Positions 1-6,472 of a stretch of 6,472 bases of DNA are shown in pieces (position 1 is the stretch's first letter; each line of letters opens with the position of its first letter). The notes under the pieces were generated by a model. The model made no database searches. It was not told where the DNA came from and saw only the letters and a program-made list of their open reading frames with translations. The DNA lies in assembly GCA_024763575.1 (NCBI GenBank), contig JANTFF010000043.1, forward strand, positions 1 to 6,472. The letters run 5' to 3'. This DNA is from Sulfurovum sp. GTDB taxonomy: Bacteria > Campylobacterota > Campylobacteria > Campylobacterales > Sulfurovaceae. A program made the translations under genes and the position numbers.

Positions 1-3000
1 ATTATCACTATTTTAAAAGAGATAAACTTGTACGATTAGAATTTAATGATAAACTTAACTCTAAATCAATTCAAAAATATATTCATCTAAATAAGAGAGA
101 TAAATTATCAACTACAGAGCTTAAATATACTATTGTCCAAAATAGTGATAATGTAGTATTACTAAAAATTGATGAACCTGTCTATAAAAGTGTTGTAGAG
201 TTAAATATAGACAAAGAGATACCAAATATCAATGGTGGCACTCTAGCTAAGAGTTTTTCTGCTAGTTTCAATAGTAAAAAAAATAAAACTGTCACTCTAA
301 ATGATAAAAAAGAGCCAATGCAGATTACAGATAAGCCTCAAATGGTAGCACTTGATAGTGGTGAGTTTGCTATTAGACTATTTTTTGATGATACCCTAGA
401 GGGGACTCCTGAAAATTTTATTTATATAGATGGTATAGAAAATTTCAAAATAGATAGAGACAACTATATGGATTATAAAATGAGAAAAAAATTCGGTATC
501 TCTTCTAATAACTACTATTATTGTGATATAGTTAGTCCTGAATTTAAACCAAACAGTACATATCATCTCACTCTAAAAAAAGGTCTAAAAAATTATAAAG
601 AACTAAAAGAGGATAAAGAGTACATCCTAAAAAGTGCTGATAGAGCTAAAAGTATTATGTTTGAAGATGATAAACCTTATATATCAAGCCATGGAGAGCT
701 TGGATTTTCATCTATCAATGTAGATACAGCTACTATAGTAGTACAAAGAGTATTAGATGATAACTTACGATATTTTGTTAATTTCAAAAATGCCAATAAA
801 GATGTGGTTGATGACTATTTAGAAGAGGTTTTTAGCAAAGAGATAAAGCTAAATAGTAGAAAAAATAAAATTGTTAAACAGAAATTTAAATTAACTGAGT
901 TAAACGATGGTGATTTACCATTTGGTATCTATAAAATTACACTAAGATATAATGATAAAAAAGAGGAAAAAGCACAAAGCAAAATTTTATTTTTATCCAA
1001 TATTGGAATATCTGCAAATATCTCTAAAACACAAGCTTTTATCCATACTATGAAATTGGATAGCGCCAAACCTTTGGTCTCTGCAATGGTATATCTATAT
1101 GGAGCAAATAATCAGCTTTTAGGAAGTGCAAAAAGTGATAAATATGGTATGGTAGTAATAGAAGATGATAAACTACTATCCCAAAAACCAACAGGTATTA
1201 TTGTCCAAACCAAAAAAGATACAAACTTTTTGGCTCTAACTTCACCTATATCTTCACCTACTCCTGATGATATTCTAAGTGAACCCCAAAAGTTTAGAGC
1301 CAATATCTATCCACAGAGTAAAATAGTACGACCAAATAGTAAAATTAATGCACTAATTACAATAAAAGATAGAGACTTCATCTCAGCAAACAAATTACCA
1401 ATCAAGATTACATTGCGTCAAAGATATGGGAAAGTTTTAAAAGAGAAAGTCTATCATACTGATGAGTATGGTTTGATTGATTTTGGTTATCAGCTTGATA
1501 ATAATGACAAAACGGGTAATTATGTGATTACAGCATCTATTGGTGATAAAGAGATAGGTTCAGCTCCTATTAAAGTGGAAGCATTTATGCCTCCTAAGAT
1601 AGAAAATAGTATCCAAATAGCAAAAGATAACTACTATACAGGAGAGTTGATAGAGGCTAATATTAGCTCTCACTATCTATTTGGAACTCCTGCTAGTTAT
1701 CTAAGTGGTAAGATAAAACTTAGTACTAAACCAATTGATTTTATAGATAGTAGATACAAAAACTATACATTTACAAACCATGAGATAGACAAAAGTAACA
1801 CTCAAACCTATATAGAGTATGAAGATGATATTAAGCTAGATAACAGAGGTCAAATTGATGTAGCTATACCAACTATAGTTAAACAAAAAGTGCCATCTAT
1901 ATTAGAAGCTATGGTCGAAGCTACTATTATGGATGATACGCAACCTGTTACTAGTTACAAAAAAGTAAAACTATATCCATATAAAGAGATGGTAGGATTG
2001 AAAATAGATGGTAATCATTTTGAAAAGGGTCAAAATCTAACAGGTAAAGCTATTCTTATAGACCCTAGAAATGGGGAATTAATAGATAGAGAACTATATG
2101 CTGTTATCAAAAAAGTAGAGTGGCACTATAGTTATAGTGATGGTAATAGTAATTGGGAACAAGAGAGTAAAGTTGTAAGTAATTTCAAAATAAAATCCAA
2201 TGAGATATTTCATGCAAAAAGTAGTGAAAATGGGAACTATATTATAGAAGTTTATGATAGATTTGGTGGACATAGTGCTAGTAGCAGTTTTGATATTTGG
2301 TGGCAAGACTATACCAATATCTCTCCAAAAGATGACCTACAATCTATAGAGATAAAGTTTGATGATAAGTTATATAAAAAAGATGATACTATCAAAGCAA
2401 TATTCAAATCACCTATATTAGAGGGTCAACTATTAGTAACACTAGAAGATGATAAAATAGAAGGGTTTAGACTTATAGAGTTAGAAAAAGGTGTTGCAGA
2501 GGTTGAATTACCTATAACATTTGATACCAAAAGAGGATTTTATATCCATGCAACAGCATATCGTGCTAGTGATAGGTCATCAGAATTAATTCCATTTAGA
2601 GCTATGGGCTATAAATTTGTTAAATCAGATAGAACAGCTCATAAGATAAATGTCCAAATCCAAGCACCAAAAGAGACTAAATCCAAAAGAGCATTAAAAT
2701 TAAATATCAATACAGATAAAAAATCAGAGATTTTAGTTAGTGTAGTTGATAAAGGAATTTTGCAACTAGTTGACCAAAAAGCACCTAAGATTTTTGAATT
2801 TTTCAATAAACAGTTAAATAAACAGCTATCATATTATGATTTGTATGACCAACTTATAAGCTATATTGCTAAAGGAGAGATGATTAGCTTTGGGGCTGGA
2901 GATATGCCATTGGAGAAAAAAGCTAAACATTTAGCGCCAGACTTAGCCAAACGAATTAAACCATTTATGATATGGTCAGGGGTAATTAATACAAAAGATA

Positions 3001-5360
3001 ATAATACAACAATATCTATAGATATACCACAATTTAATGGTAAAGCATCAATAGTAGCAATTGCAGTAAATTCAGATAGTGTAGGTGTAGCATCAAAAGA
3101 TATTATAGTTAAAGATGATGTAATAATAAAACCATCATATCCAAAATATCTGCTAAAAGGTGACAAAGTAAAAGTACCTATAAGAGTTTTCAATACTACT
3201 AAAAAGACAAAAGATATAAATTTAACCAAAAAAGTATCTTCTAATCTATCATTTGATTTTGATAGCAAACTATTAACTATAGCTCCAAATAGCTCAAAAG
3301 TAATTCAAGCTACACTAGAAGCCAAAGAGGAAGGTAAAGGGGAGATAAATTTAATAGCACATTTTGATAACGAGATAGTTAGTAATAGTATAGAACTAGC
3401 TATCTATAACCCTTATGCGATAAGTACCAAAACTTTTAAAGGTATAACCAAAAAACAAGAGATATTAAAAGTACCAGTAAAATATCAAAATGCTAAAGGA
3501 TATATAAGTATATCAGATAATCTTATTGGAGTATTGAGAAATGATTTAAAATATCTAGTCTCATACCCTTATGGGTGTGCAGAACAGACTACTTCTAAGA
3601 TATTGGCAATGTATTATGCACAACCATTTTTACGAGATGATAATCTAGTAGGAGAGAGCAAAAACTTTATCCGTCAAGGAATTAAAAAACTAAGAAATTT
3701 ACAAAACTATTACGGTGAGTTTAGTTATTGGGAAGAGGAGGGGGAGATTAATCCTTATGCTTCACTCTATTCTGCACAAACGCTATTGGAGTTATATAGT
3801 AATGGGGTAAGTATTGACCAAAATATTATAGACAAAAGTATCAAAATGCTAAAATCTATAACTATAGCAGATAATAATTATATGGGTAATTATAGTGAAT
3901 TTCATAGAGTATATGCAGGTTATATTTTGGCTCAAAATGGGAAATTGAGTCAAAGTAGTGCCAACTTGTTATATGAGAAAGGATTTTATAAAAAACATTT
4001 CTTATCTACTCTATATATGGCATCTATCCTAAAAATGCAAGGTAAAATAAAAGAGGCAGAAAAAGTATATGCAACTGTTCCATATAGCTTATCTTCATAT
4101 CAACAAAAGACATATAGTGATTATAGTGGTAACTTTGAGTCTAATATTAGAGATATGTTTTTGCATTTTATTATAAAAACTAAATACTTCAACAAAGATA
4201 ATAAAGATTTGGCAGTTATTCAAAACTCTATTGATAATATATATTCAACCCAAGATAGAGCAATAGCACTAAAAGCATTGAGTATATATCTAGGCAAACC
4301 AAAAAATAGTGAATTAAATGCTACACTAGATATAAATGGCAAAATCTCAATACATACTAAACCATTCTATACTACAATAGATAAAGTCACTAGCAAAAAT
4401 ATCAAAATAACTCCTAAAATGGGAGCATTGAGTTATAATATAGAGTTAGTTAAACACATACCAAAAGCTATTAAAAATAGACTCTCAACCAAGCAAAATC
4501 TTAGTATTAAAAGAGAGTTTTTAGATGAACAAGGCAAAAGAGTAAATCTCAAAGAGTTAAAACAAGGAGATACTATCTATTCTAAAGTTACTATAGAGAA
4601 CTATGGTAAAATAAATAGTGTAGTGGTAAACGAGAGAATACCTGCATGTTTAAGTATTGTAAATAGTAGAATAAAAAATGAGACACCTAATAAGAAGTTC
4701 CAAAATATAAATATAAATCAAGAGTATAAAGAGATACGAGATGATAGAGTATTGAACTTTATAGATTTAGCTAAAACCCAAAAGTATAATAAACAAACTA
4801 AAAAATATATAACAAAACAGACTAAAGGAGTAATCTTTACTCCTTTATTAGTAACTACTAAAGGGGTATGCAAAATCCCTGCTATTATTGCTGAATCTAT
4901 GTATGATAGTCGTATAGGAGATTATGCAAAAGGAGTTAATGAGATTAGAGTTATAGATACACAATCTATAAAAACAAAGCAAGATGATTTAGAAAGCCAA
5001 GCTAAAGCATTAGTCAAGAAACTATACTATAGAGAGATGCAAAGCAATAATCCACAAGATTTTGTAGAGCTATTTCACTATCCACTTGCAACCTATTATC
5101 ACAAAAAAAATGTAACAGCCAAAGATATTATTAAAGACAAAGCAGACTATTTCAAAAAGTGGACAAAAAGAGATTATAGCAATATCAAATTAGATACTAT
5201 AAATATAGATAAAGTCCATCAAAAAGCCACTATCAAAATCACATTTGATTATATACTCAAAAATAGCAAAAAAGAGTTAAAAGGAACAAGCAGACATATA
5301 GTAACTATGCAAGAGATTAATGGAAAACTTTTGATAGTGGAAGTTGGAGTAGCAAAATAA
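1..5360 (+). CDS. Bacterial alpha-2-macroglobulin family protein (YfhM/COG2373-like), 5' end outside the window
   Basis: Predicted periplasmic protease trap: a protease cuts a bait segment, the protein collapses, and a reactive Cys-Gln thioester links covalently to the protease. The frame is open from base 3 to the TAA at 5358-5360 (1785 codons), so the first in-frame ATG at 318 is almost certainly internal and the signal peptide or lipobox is not visible. Numbering from base 3, I recognise: Ig/macroglobulin-like strands at about 1-430; an MG2-type domain at about 431-533 (IYPQSKIVRP to FMPPKIE); further macroglobulin domains to about 880; a bait-region domain at about 880-986 (SVVDKGILQLVD); the A2M core block at about 988-1076 (IWSGVINT, IPQFNGKASI, KPSYPKYLLKGD); a thioester domain at about 1160-1433 with YPYGCAEQTTS (Cys1192); and a last macroglobulin domain at about 1435-1653 (IRDDRVLNF, AESMYD). 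An NTF2-like tail follows. E. coli YfhM has about 1650 residues, so this protein is longer. The common partner pbpC is not in the window. Family assignment is very secure; substrate and biological role are inferred. Confidence 0.95.
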   Translation, partial: YHYFKRDKLVRLEFNDKLNSKSIQKYIHLNKRDKLSTTELKYTIVQNSDNVVLLKIDEPVYKSVVELNIDKEIPNINGGTLAKSFSASFNSKKNKTVTLNDKKEPMQITDKPQMVALDSGEFAIRLFFDDTLEGTPENFIYIDGIENFKIDRDNYMDYKMRKKFGISSNNYYYCDIVSPEFKPNSTYHLTLKKGLKNYKELKEDKEYILKSADRAKSIMFEDDKPYISSHGELGFSSINVDTATIVVQRVLDDNLRYFVNFKNANKDVVDDYLEEVFSKEIKLNSRKNKIVKQKFKLTELNDGDLPFGIYKITLRYNDKKEEKAQSKILFLSNIGISANISKTQAFIHTMKLDSAKPLVSAMVYLYGANNQLLGSAKSDKYGMVVIEDDKLLSQKPTGIIVQTKKDTNFLALTSPISSPTPDDILSEPQKFRANIYPQSKIVRPNSKINALITIKDRDFISANKLPIKITLRQRYGKVLKEKVYHTDEYGLIDFGYQLDNNDKTGNYVITASIGDKEIGSAPIKVEAFMPPKIENSIQIAKDNYYTGELIEANISSHYLFGTPASYLSGKIKLSTKPIDFIDSRYKNYTFTNHEIDKSNTQTYIEYEDDIKLDNRGQIDVAIPTIVKQKVPSILEAMVEATIMDDTQPVTSYKKVKLYPYKEMVGLKIDGNHFEKGQNLTGKAILIDPRNGELIDRELYAVIKKVEWHYSYSDGNSNWEQESKVVSNFKIKSNEIFHAKSSENGNYIIEVYDRFGGHSASSSFDIWWQDYTNISPKDDLQSIEIKFDDKLYKKDDTIKAIFKSPILEGQLLVTLEDDKIEGFRLIELEKGVAEVELPITFDTKRGFYIHATAYRASDRSSELIPFRAMGYKFVKSDRTAHKINVQIQAPKETKSKRALKLNINTDKKSEILVSVVDKGILQLVDQKAPKIFEFFNKQLNKQLSYYDLYDQLISYIAKGEMISFGAGDMPLEKKAKHLAPDLAKRIKPFMIWSGVINTKDNNTTISIDIPQFNGKASIVAIAVNSDSVGVASKDIIVKDDVIIKPSYPKYLLKGDKVKVPIRVFNTTKKTKDINLTKKVSSNLSFDFDSKLLTIAPNSSKVIQATLEAKEEGKGEINLIAHFDNEIVSNSIELAIYNPYAISTKTFKGITKKQEILKVPVKYQNAKGYISISDNLIGVLRNDLKYLVSYPYGCAEQTTSKILAMYYAQPFLRDDNLVGESKNFIRQGIKKLRNLQNYYGEFSYWEEEGEINPYASLYSAQTLLELYSNGVSIDQNIIDKSIKMLKSITIADNNYMGNYSEFHRVYAGYILAQNGKLSQSSANLLYEKGFYKKHFLSTLYMASILKMQGKIKEAEKVYATVPYSLSSYQQKTYSDYSGNFESNIRDMFLHFIIKTKYFNKDNKDLAVIQNSIDNIYSTQDRAIALKALSIYLGKPKNSELNATLDINGKISIHTKPFYTTIDKVTSKNIKITPKMGALSYNIELVKHIPKAIKNRLSTKQNLSIKREFLDEQGKRVNLKELKQGDTIYSKVTIENYGKINSVVVNERIPACLSIVNSRIKNETPNKKFQNININQEYKEIRDDRVLNFIDLAKTQKYNKQTKKYITKQTKGVIFTPLLVTTKGVCKIPAIIAESMYDSRIGDYAKGVNEIRVIDTQSIKTKQDDLESQAKALVKKLYYREMQSNNPQDFVELFHYPLATYYHKKNVTAKDIIKDKADYFKKWTKRDYSNIKLDTINIDKVHQKATIKITFDYILKNSKKELKGTSRHIVTMQEINGKLLIVEVGVAK
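2883..2966 (+). other. Candidate bait segment of the A2M protein
   Basis: Between the bait-region domain hallmark (ISFGAGD) and the start of the A2M core block (MIWSG) lies a variable segment of about 20 residues, MPLEKKAKHLAPDLAKRIKP. In bacterial A2M proteins the variable, protease-exposed stretch lies in this area. It is rich in Lys and Arg (KK, K, KR, K), which would offer cleavage sites to trypsin-like proteases. The location comes from family layout; the exact cut site is inferred. Confidence 0.45.
3576..3587 (+). other. Thioester motif CAEQ of the A2M protein
   Basis: Codons TGT GCA GAA CAG encode Cys-Ala-Glu-Gln inside YPYGCAEQTTSK. This matches the CxEQ consensus in which Cys and Gln side chains form the internal thioester of complement C3, vertebrate A2M and bacterial A2M such as YfhM. 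Because both Cys1192 and Gln1195 (counted from base 3) are present, the protein should be able to trap proteases covalently, unlike the bacterial A2M class that lacks this motif. The following helical stretch (GEFSYWEEEGEINPYASLYSA) fits the thioester domain fold. Confidence 0.95.
4823..4847 (+). repeat. Perfect 11-bp inverted repeat with 3-nt loop inside the A2M gene
   Basis: TAAAGGAGTAA and TTACTCCTTTA flank the loop TCT. A third copy of the left arm with one change (ACTAAAGGGGTA, 4857-4868, versus ACTAAAGGAGTA, 4821-4832) follows 36 bases after the first, so the right arm could pair with either one. The two copies encode Thr-Lys-Gly-Val twice. No T run follows on the + strand, so it does not look like a terminator for this gene. 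It may be a by-product of the repeated peptide and biased codons. Confidence 0.5.
4960..5357 (+). other. C-terminal NTF2-like extension of the A2M protein
   Basis: After the last macroglobulin domain ends near KGVNEIRVID, the frame continues for about 130 residues. First comes a helical stretch (DDLESQAKALVKKLYYREMQ). Then follow YYHKKNVTAKDIIKDKADYF, KKWTKRDYSNIKLDTINI, ATIKITFDYIL and GTSRHIVTMQEINGKLLIVE. The order of helix, a YF-KW-KR-Y segment and alternating beta strands ending in GKLLIVE resembles NTF2-like/SnoaL-type domains that occur as accessory modules in secreted bacterial proteins. I assign the fold from pattern only; no catalytic residues are evident, so a binding or dimerisation role is the plainest guess. 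E. coli-type A2M proteins end near the preceding domain. Confidence 0.55.
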
Positions 5361-5362
5361 TT

Positions 5363-5390
5363 ATATCGTGGGTTTTATAACCTATGATAT
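5363..5390. terminator. Convergent hairpin, probable shared terminator of the A2M gene and alr
   Basis: The 28-base palindrome ATATCGTGGGTT / TTAT / AACCTATGATAT forms a 12-bp stem with a 4-nt loop in the + strand RNA, including two G-U pairs. It begins 2 bases after the A2M stop codon and covers the alr stop codon (TAG, complement of 5382-5384) and the last two alr codons. In the - strand RNA the two G-U pairs become A-C mismatches, so the stem is weaker, but a modest T-rich tract (AATTATTTT) follows it. On the + strand the stem is better but the downstream sequence is only AT-rich. Position between convergent genes supports a terminator in both directions; efficiency cannot be judged. Confidence 0.55.
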
Positions 5391-6389
5391 TATAAATCTA
5401 GGTATATTATGAGATAATTGTGTCATAATCTCATAAGATATAGTACCTATCTGTTTACTAGCATTTTGTGCATTATCTACTATACATACCTCATCTTTAT
5501 CTATTTCCAAAGAGATATAGTCCATAGATACGCGTCCTAATATTGGTAATCCCTCTGCTGTAATAAATGGTTTAAAACTATTTGACCTCATCCACCCATC
5601 ACCATATCCTAAATCATAAGTGGATACTATCATATCATAAGGAGCTATATATGTACCACCATACCCTACTCTACTACCTTTTTTTAATACTCTAGTAGAA
5701 ACTTTATTTGCCCAAAGTGATAATACAGGTTTAAGTTTTAAACTATTATAAACCTTTGGTAATTCACTGTAACCATATGCACCAATTCCTAGACGGATTA
5801 AATCTTCATTTTTACAATCTAATCTTAAAGCAGTAGCAGAGTTAAAAGAGTGAAACCTAATACCTTTAAATCCAAAATCTTTTATTCTCTCTTTGATATA
5901 CTTAAACTGTTTTTGTTGCCAAAAAAGTTCACTACTTAACTCATCAGCAGAACGATTATGTGTCATTACTCCTATTAGATTAAGTTGTTGTTGGGTAATA
6001 AGTTGTAATGCCTCTTCTAACTTATCTATAGATATACCATTTCTATGCATTCCTGTATCTACTTTTAGCTCTACAGTTGAACCTTTTTGTGCTAATAAAA
6101 TATCATCTAAACTATTTAGTGTAAAAGAACATTTTGCATCAACTATAGCTCTATCTCCTAAAATTAGTATCTGTTTAAAATATTGTTTTATCTGTTTGGC
6201 TTCACTATAGGTTCTTACTACTGCTTGGGTTAATCCAAATTTAAATGAGAGCGTAGCCATAATATCTAATCCATGCCCATAAGCATTGTCTTTGAGTACT
6301 ATTGCTATTTTCTCTTTTGAACCACATTTTATACTAAATTGTTGAATATTATGAAAAAAGTTTTCTCTGTTTATCTTTATAAATGCCAT
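5382..6389 (-). CDS. alr: Alanine racemase, PLP-dependent
   Basis: Interconverts L- and D-alanine in the cytoplasm, supplying D-Ala for the D-Ala-D-Ala end of peptidoglycan precursors. The 335 residues form the full two-domain fold. The N-terminal barrel has the PLP lysine Lys33 in [10 protein letters not shown]; Lys109 in [10 protein letters not shown] (the position carbamylated in the Geobacillus enzyme) and Arg116; His144 in THNRSAD; Asn183-Ser184; and Arg199 in RLGIGAYG, which contacts the PLP ring nitrogen. The C-terminal beta domain has the second catalytic base Tyr243 in VGYGGTY, then LGYGDGW, and Met289-Asp290 in GRVSMD. The protein is somewhat shorter than the roughly 360-residue enzymes of other phyla but complete, ending in the usual IPR-F tail. 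ATG at 6387-6389 is the only sensible start: an in-frame TAA lies three codons upstream and the next Met is residue 44, after the PLP lysine. No Shine-Dalgarno motif precedes it. It converges on the A2M gene with a 21-bp gap. Confidence 0.96.
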   Translation of the reverse strand: MAFIKINRENFFHNIQQFSIKCGSKEKIAIVLKDNAYGHGLDIMATLSFKFGLTQAVVRTYSEAKQIKQYFKQILILGDRAIVDAKCSFTLNSLDDILLAQKGSTVELKVDTGMHRNGISIDKLEEALQLITQQQLNLIGVMTHNRSADELSSELFWQQKQFKYIKERIKDFGFKGIRFHSFNSATALRLDCKNEDLIRLGIGAYGYSELPKVYNSLKLKPVLSLWANKVSTRVLKKGSRVGYGGTYIAPYDMIVSTYDLGYGDGWMRSNSFKPFITAEGLPILGRVSMDYISLEIDKDEVCIVDNAQNASKQIGTISYEIMTQLSHNIPRFIIS

Positions 6390-6394
6390 GTGTA

Positions 6395-6400
6395 ATTATA
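6395..6400 (-). promoter_or_regulatory. TATAAT -10 box directly upstream of alr
   Basis: Read on the - strand, a perfect TATAAT is followed by TACAC and then the alr ATG. Transcription starting 6-7 bases after the box would begin at or within the ATG, giving a leaderless message; this fits the absence of any AGGAG-like ribosome binding site. No clear -35 box lies 17 bp upstream, as is common for Campylobacterota sigma-70 promoters, which lean on the -10 box and AT-rich upstream DNA. A weaker alternative is TATAAA (complement of 6432-6437), which would give a leader of about 35 nt. Chance occurrence is possible in such AT-rich DNA. Confidence 0.45.
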
Positions 6401-6460
6401 TCTAAATATTTTTTTCGGATAGAATTTATTTTTTATAGAAAAGTTTTTTTAATTTTTATT

Positions 6461-6469
6461 TGATATACT
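6461..6469 (+). promoter_or_regulatory. Possible extended -10 promoter facing right, at the window edge
   Basis: TGATATACT fits an extended -10 (TGn followed by TATACT, one mismatch to TATAAT). Runs of T separated by As precede it (6445-6460), like the AT-periodic upstream DNA of Campylobacter and Helicobacter sigma-70 promoters. It points away from alr, so a divergent gene may begin just beyond base 6472. No coding sequence is visible to confirm this. Confidence 0.3.
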
Positions 6470-6472
6470 ATC

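Noticed and set aside
1112..1303. Open frame of 63 codons on the - strand
   Set aside because: Antisense to the A2M gene just ahead of its MG2-type domain; no recognisable motif.
2094..2306. Open frame of 70 codons on the - strand with a hydrophobic, Ile/Thr-repeat segment
   Set aside because: The hydrophobic repeat mirrors the SYSDGNSNW region of the A2M gene on the opposite strand; no independent support as a small membrane protein.
2861..3268. Open frame of 135 codons on the - strand
   Set aside because: Lies wholly inside the A2M gene, opposite its best-conserved block; no family resemblance and no ribosome binding site, so it is a shadow.
5103..5110. Run of eight A in the C-terminal extension, possible slippage site
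   Set aside because: Encodes Lys-Lys-Asn in a lysine-rich AT-rich gene; the frame stays intact through a sensible domain, and such runs are expected by composition.
5893..6210. Cysteine-rich open frame of 105 codons on the + strand
   Set aside because: Antisense to the catalytic barrel of alr; the cysteines come from the reverse complement of common alr codons.
6390..6472. Possible small RNA or tRNA in the gap upstream of alr
   Set aside because: Only 83 bases, almost all A and T, with no stable hairpin or tRNA-like arms; best explained as promoter DNA.
1..6472. Mobile element, CRISPR array or defence system
   Set aside because: No terminal repeats, transposase motifs or regularly spaced repeats were seen; both genes are common chromosomal envelope-related genes with matching composition.

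Overview
The window is a very AT-rich (roughly 30% GC or less by eye), almost fully coding bacterial segment with two convergent genes. AGA arginine codons and ATA isoleucine codons dominate. The alanine racemase carries motif variants that I associate with Campylobacterota (epsilonproteobacteria), for example the LKDNAYGHG and VDTGMHRNG blocks and the [12 protein letters not shown] stretch. A Campylobacterota host (Sulfurimonas, Sulfurovum or Arcobacter-like) is therefore an inference from composition and protein style, not a proven assignment.

Layout. Bases 1-5360 (+) are the 3' part of one very large gene for a bacterial alpha-2-macroglobulin (A2M) family protein. Its reading frame is open to the left edge, so the true start and any signal peptide lie outside the window; 1785 codons are visible. 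It shows the ordered hallmarks of the family: tandem N-terminal macroglobulin/Ig-like domains, the MG2-type domain, the bait-region domain, the A2M core block, an intact CAEQ thioester motif with its thioester domain, and the C-terminal macroglobulin domain. It also has an extra tail of about 130 residues that looks like an NTF2-like domain. Bases 5361-5381 are a very short convergent gap, and an imperfect palindrome (5363-5390) there probably serves as a shared terminator. Bases 5382-6389 (-) are a complete alanine racemase gene (alr). Bases 6390-6472 are AT-rich non-coding DNA with a TATAAT box only 5 bp from the alr ATG and, on the other strand, an extended -10-like box at the right edge that may drive a divergent gene outside the window.

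Function. Both products act on or near the cell envelope. The A2M homologue is expected to be a periplasmic protease trap that protects the cell from foreign proteases. Alr supplies D-alanine for peptidoglycan in the cytoplasm. They face each other and are not an operon, so a direct link should not be assumed. I see no RNA gene, mobile element, CRISPR array or clearly new multi-gene system. The most unusual points are the C-terminal fusion on the A2M protein, a possible disulfide pair in its last macroglobulin domain, and the possibly leaderless alr start.
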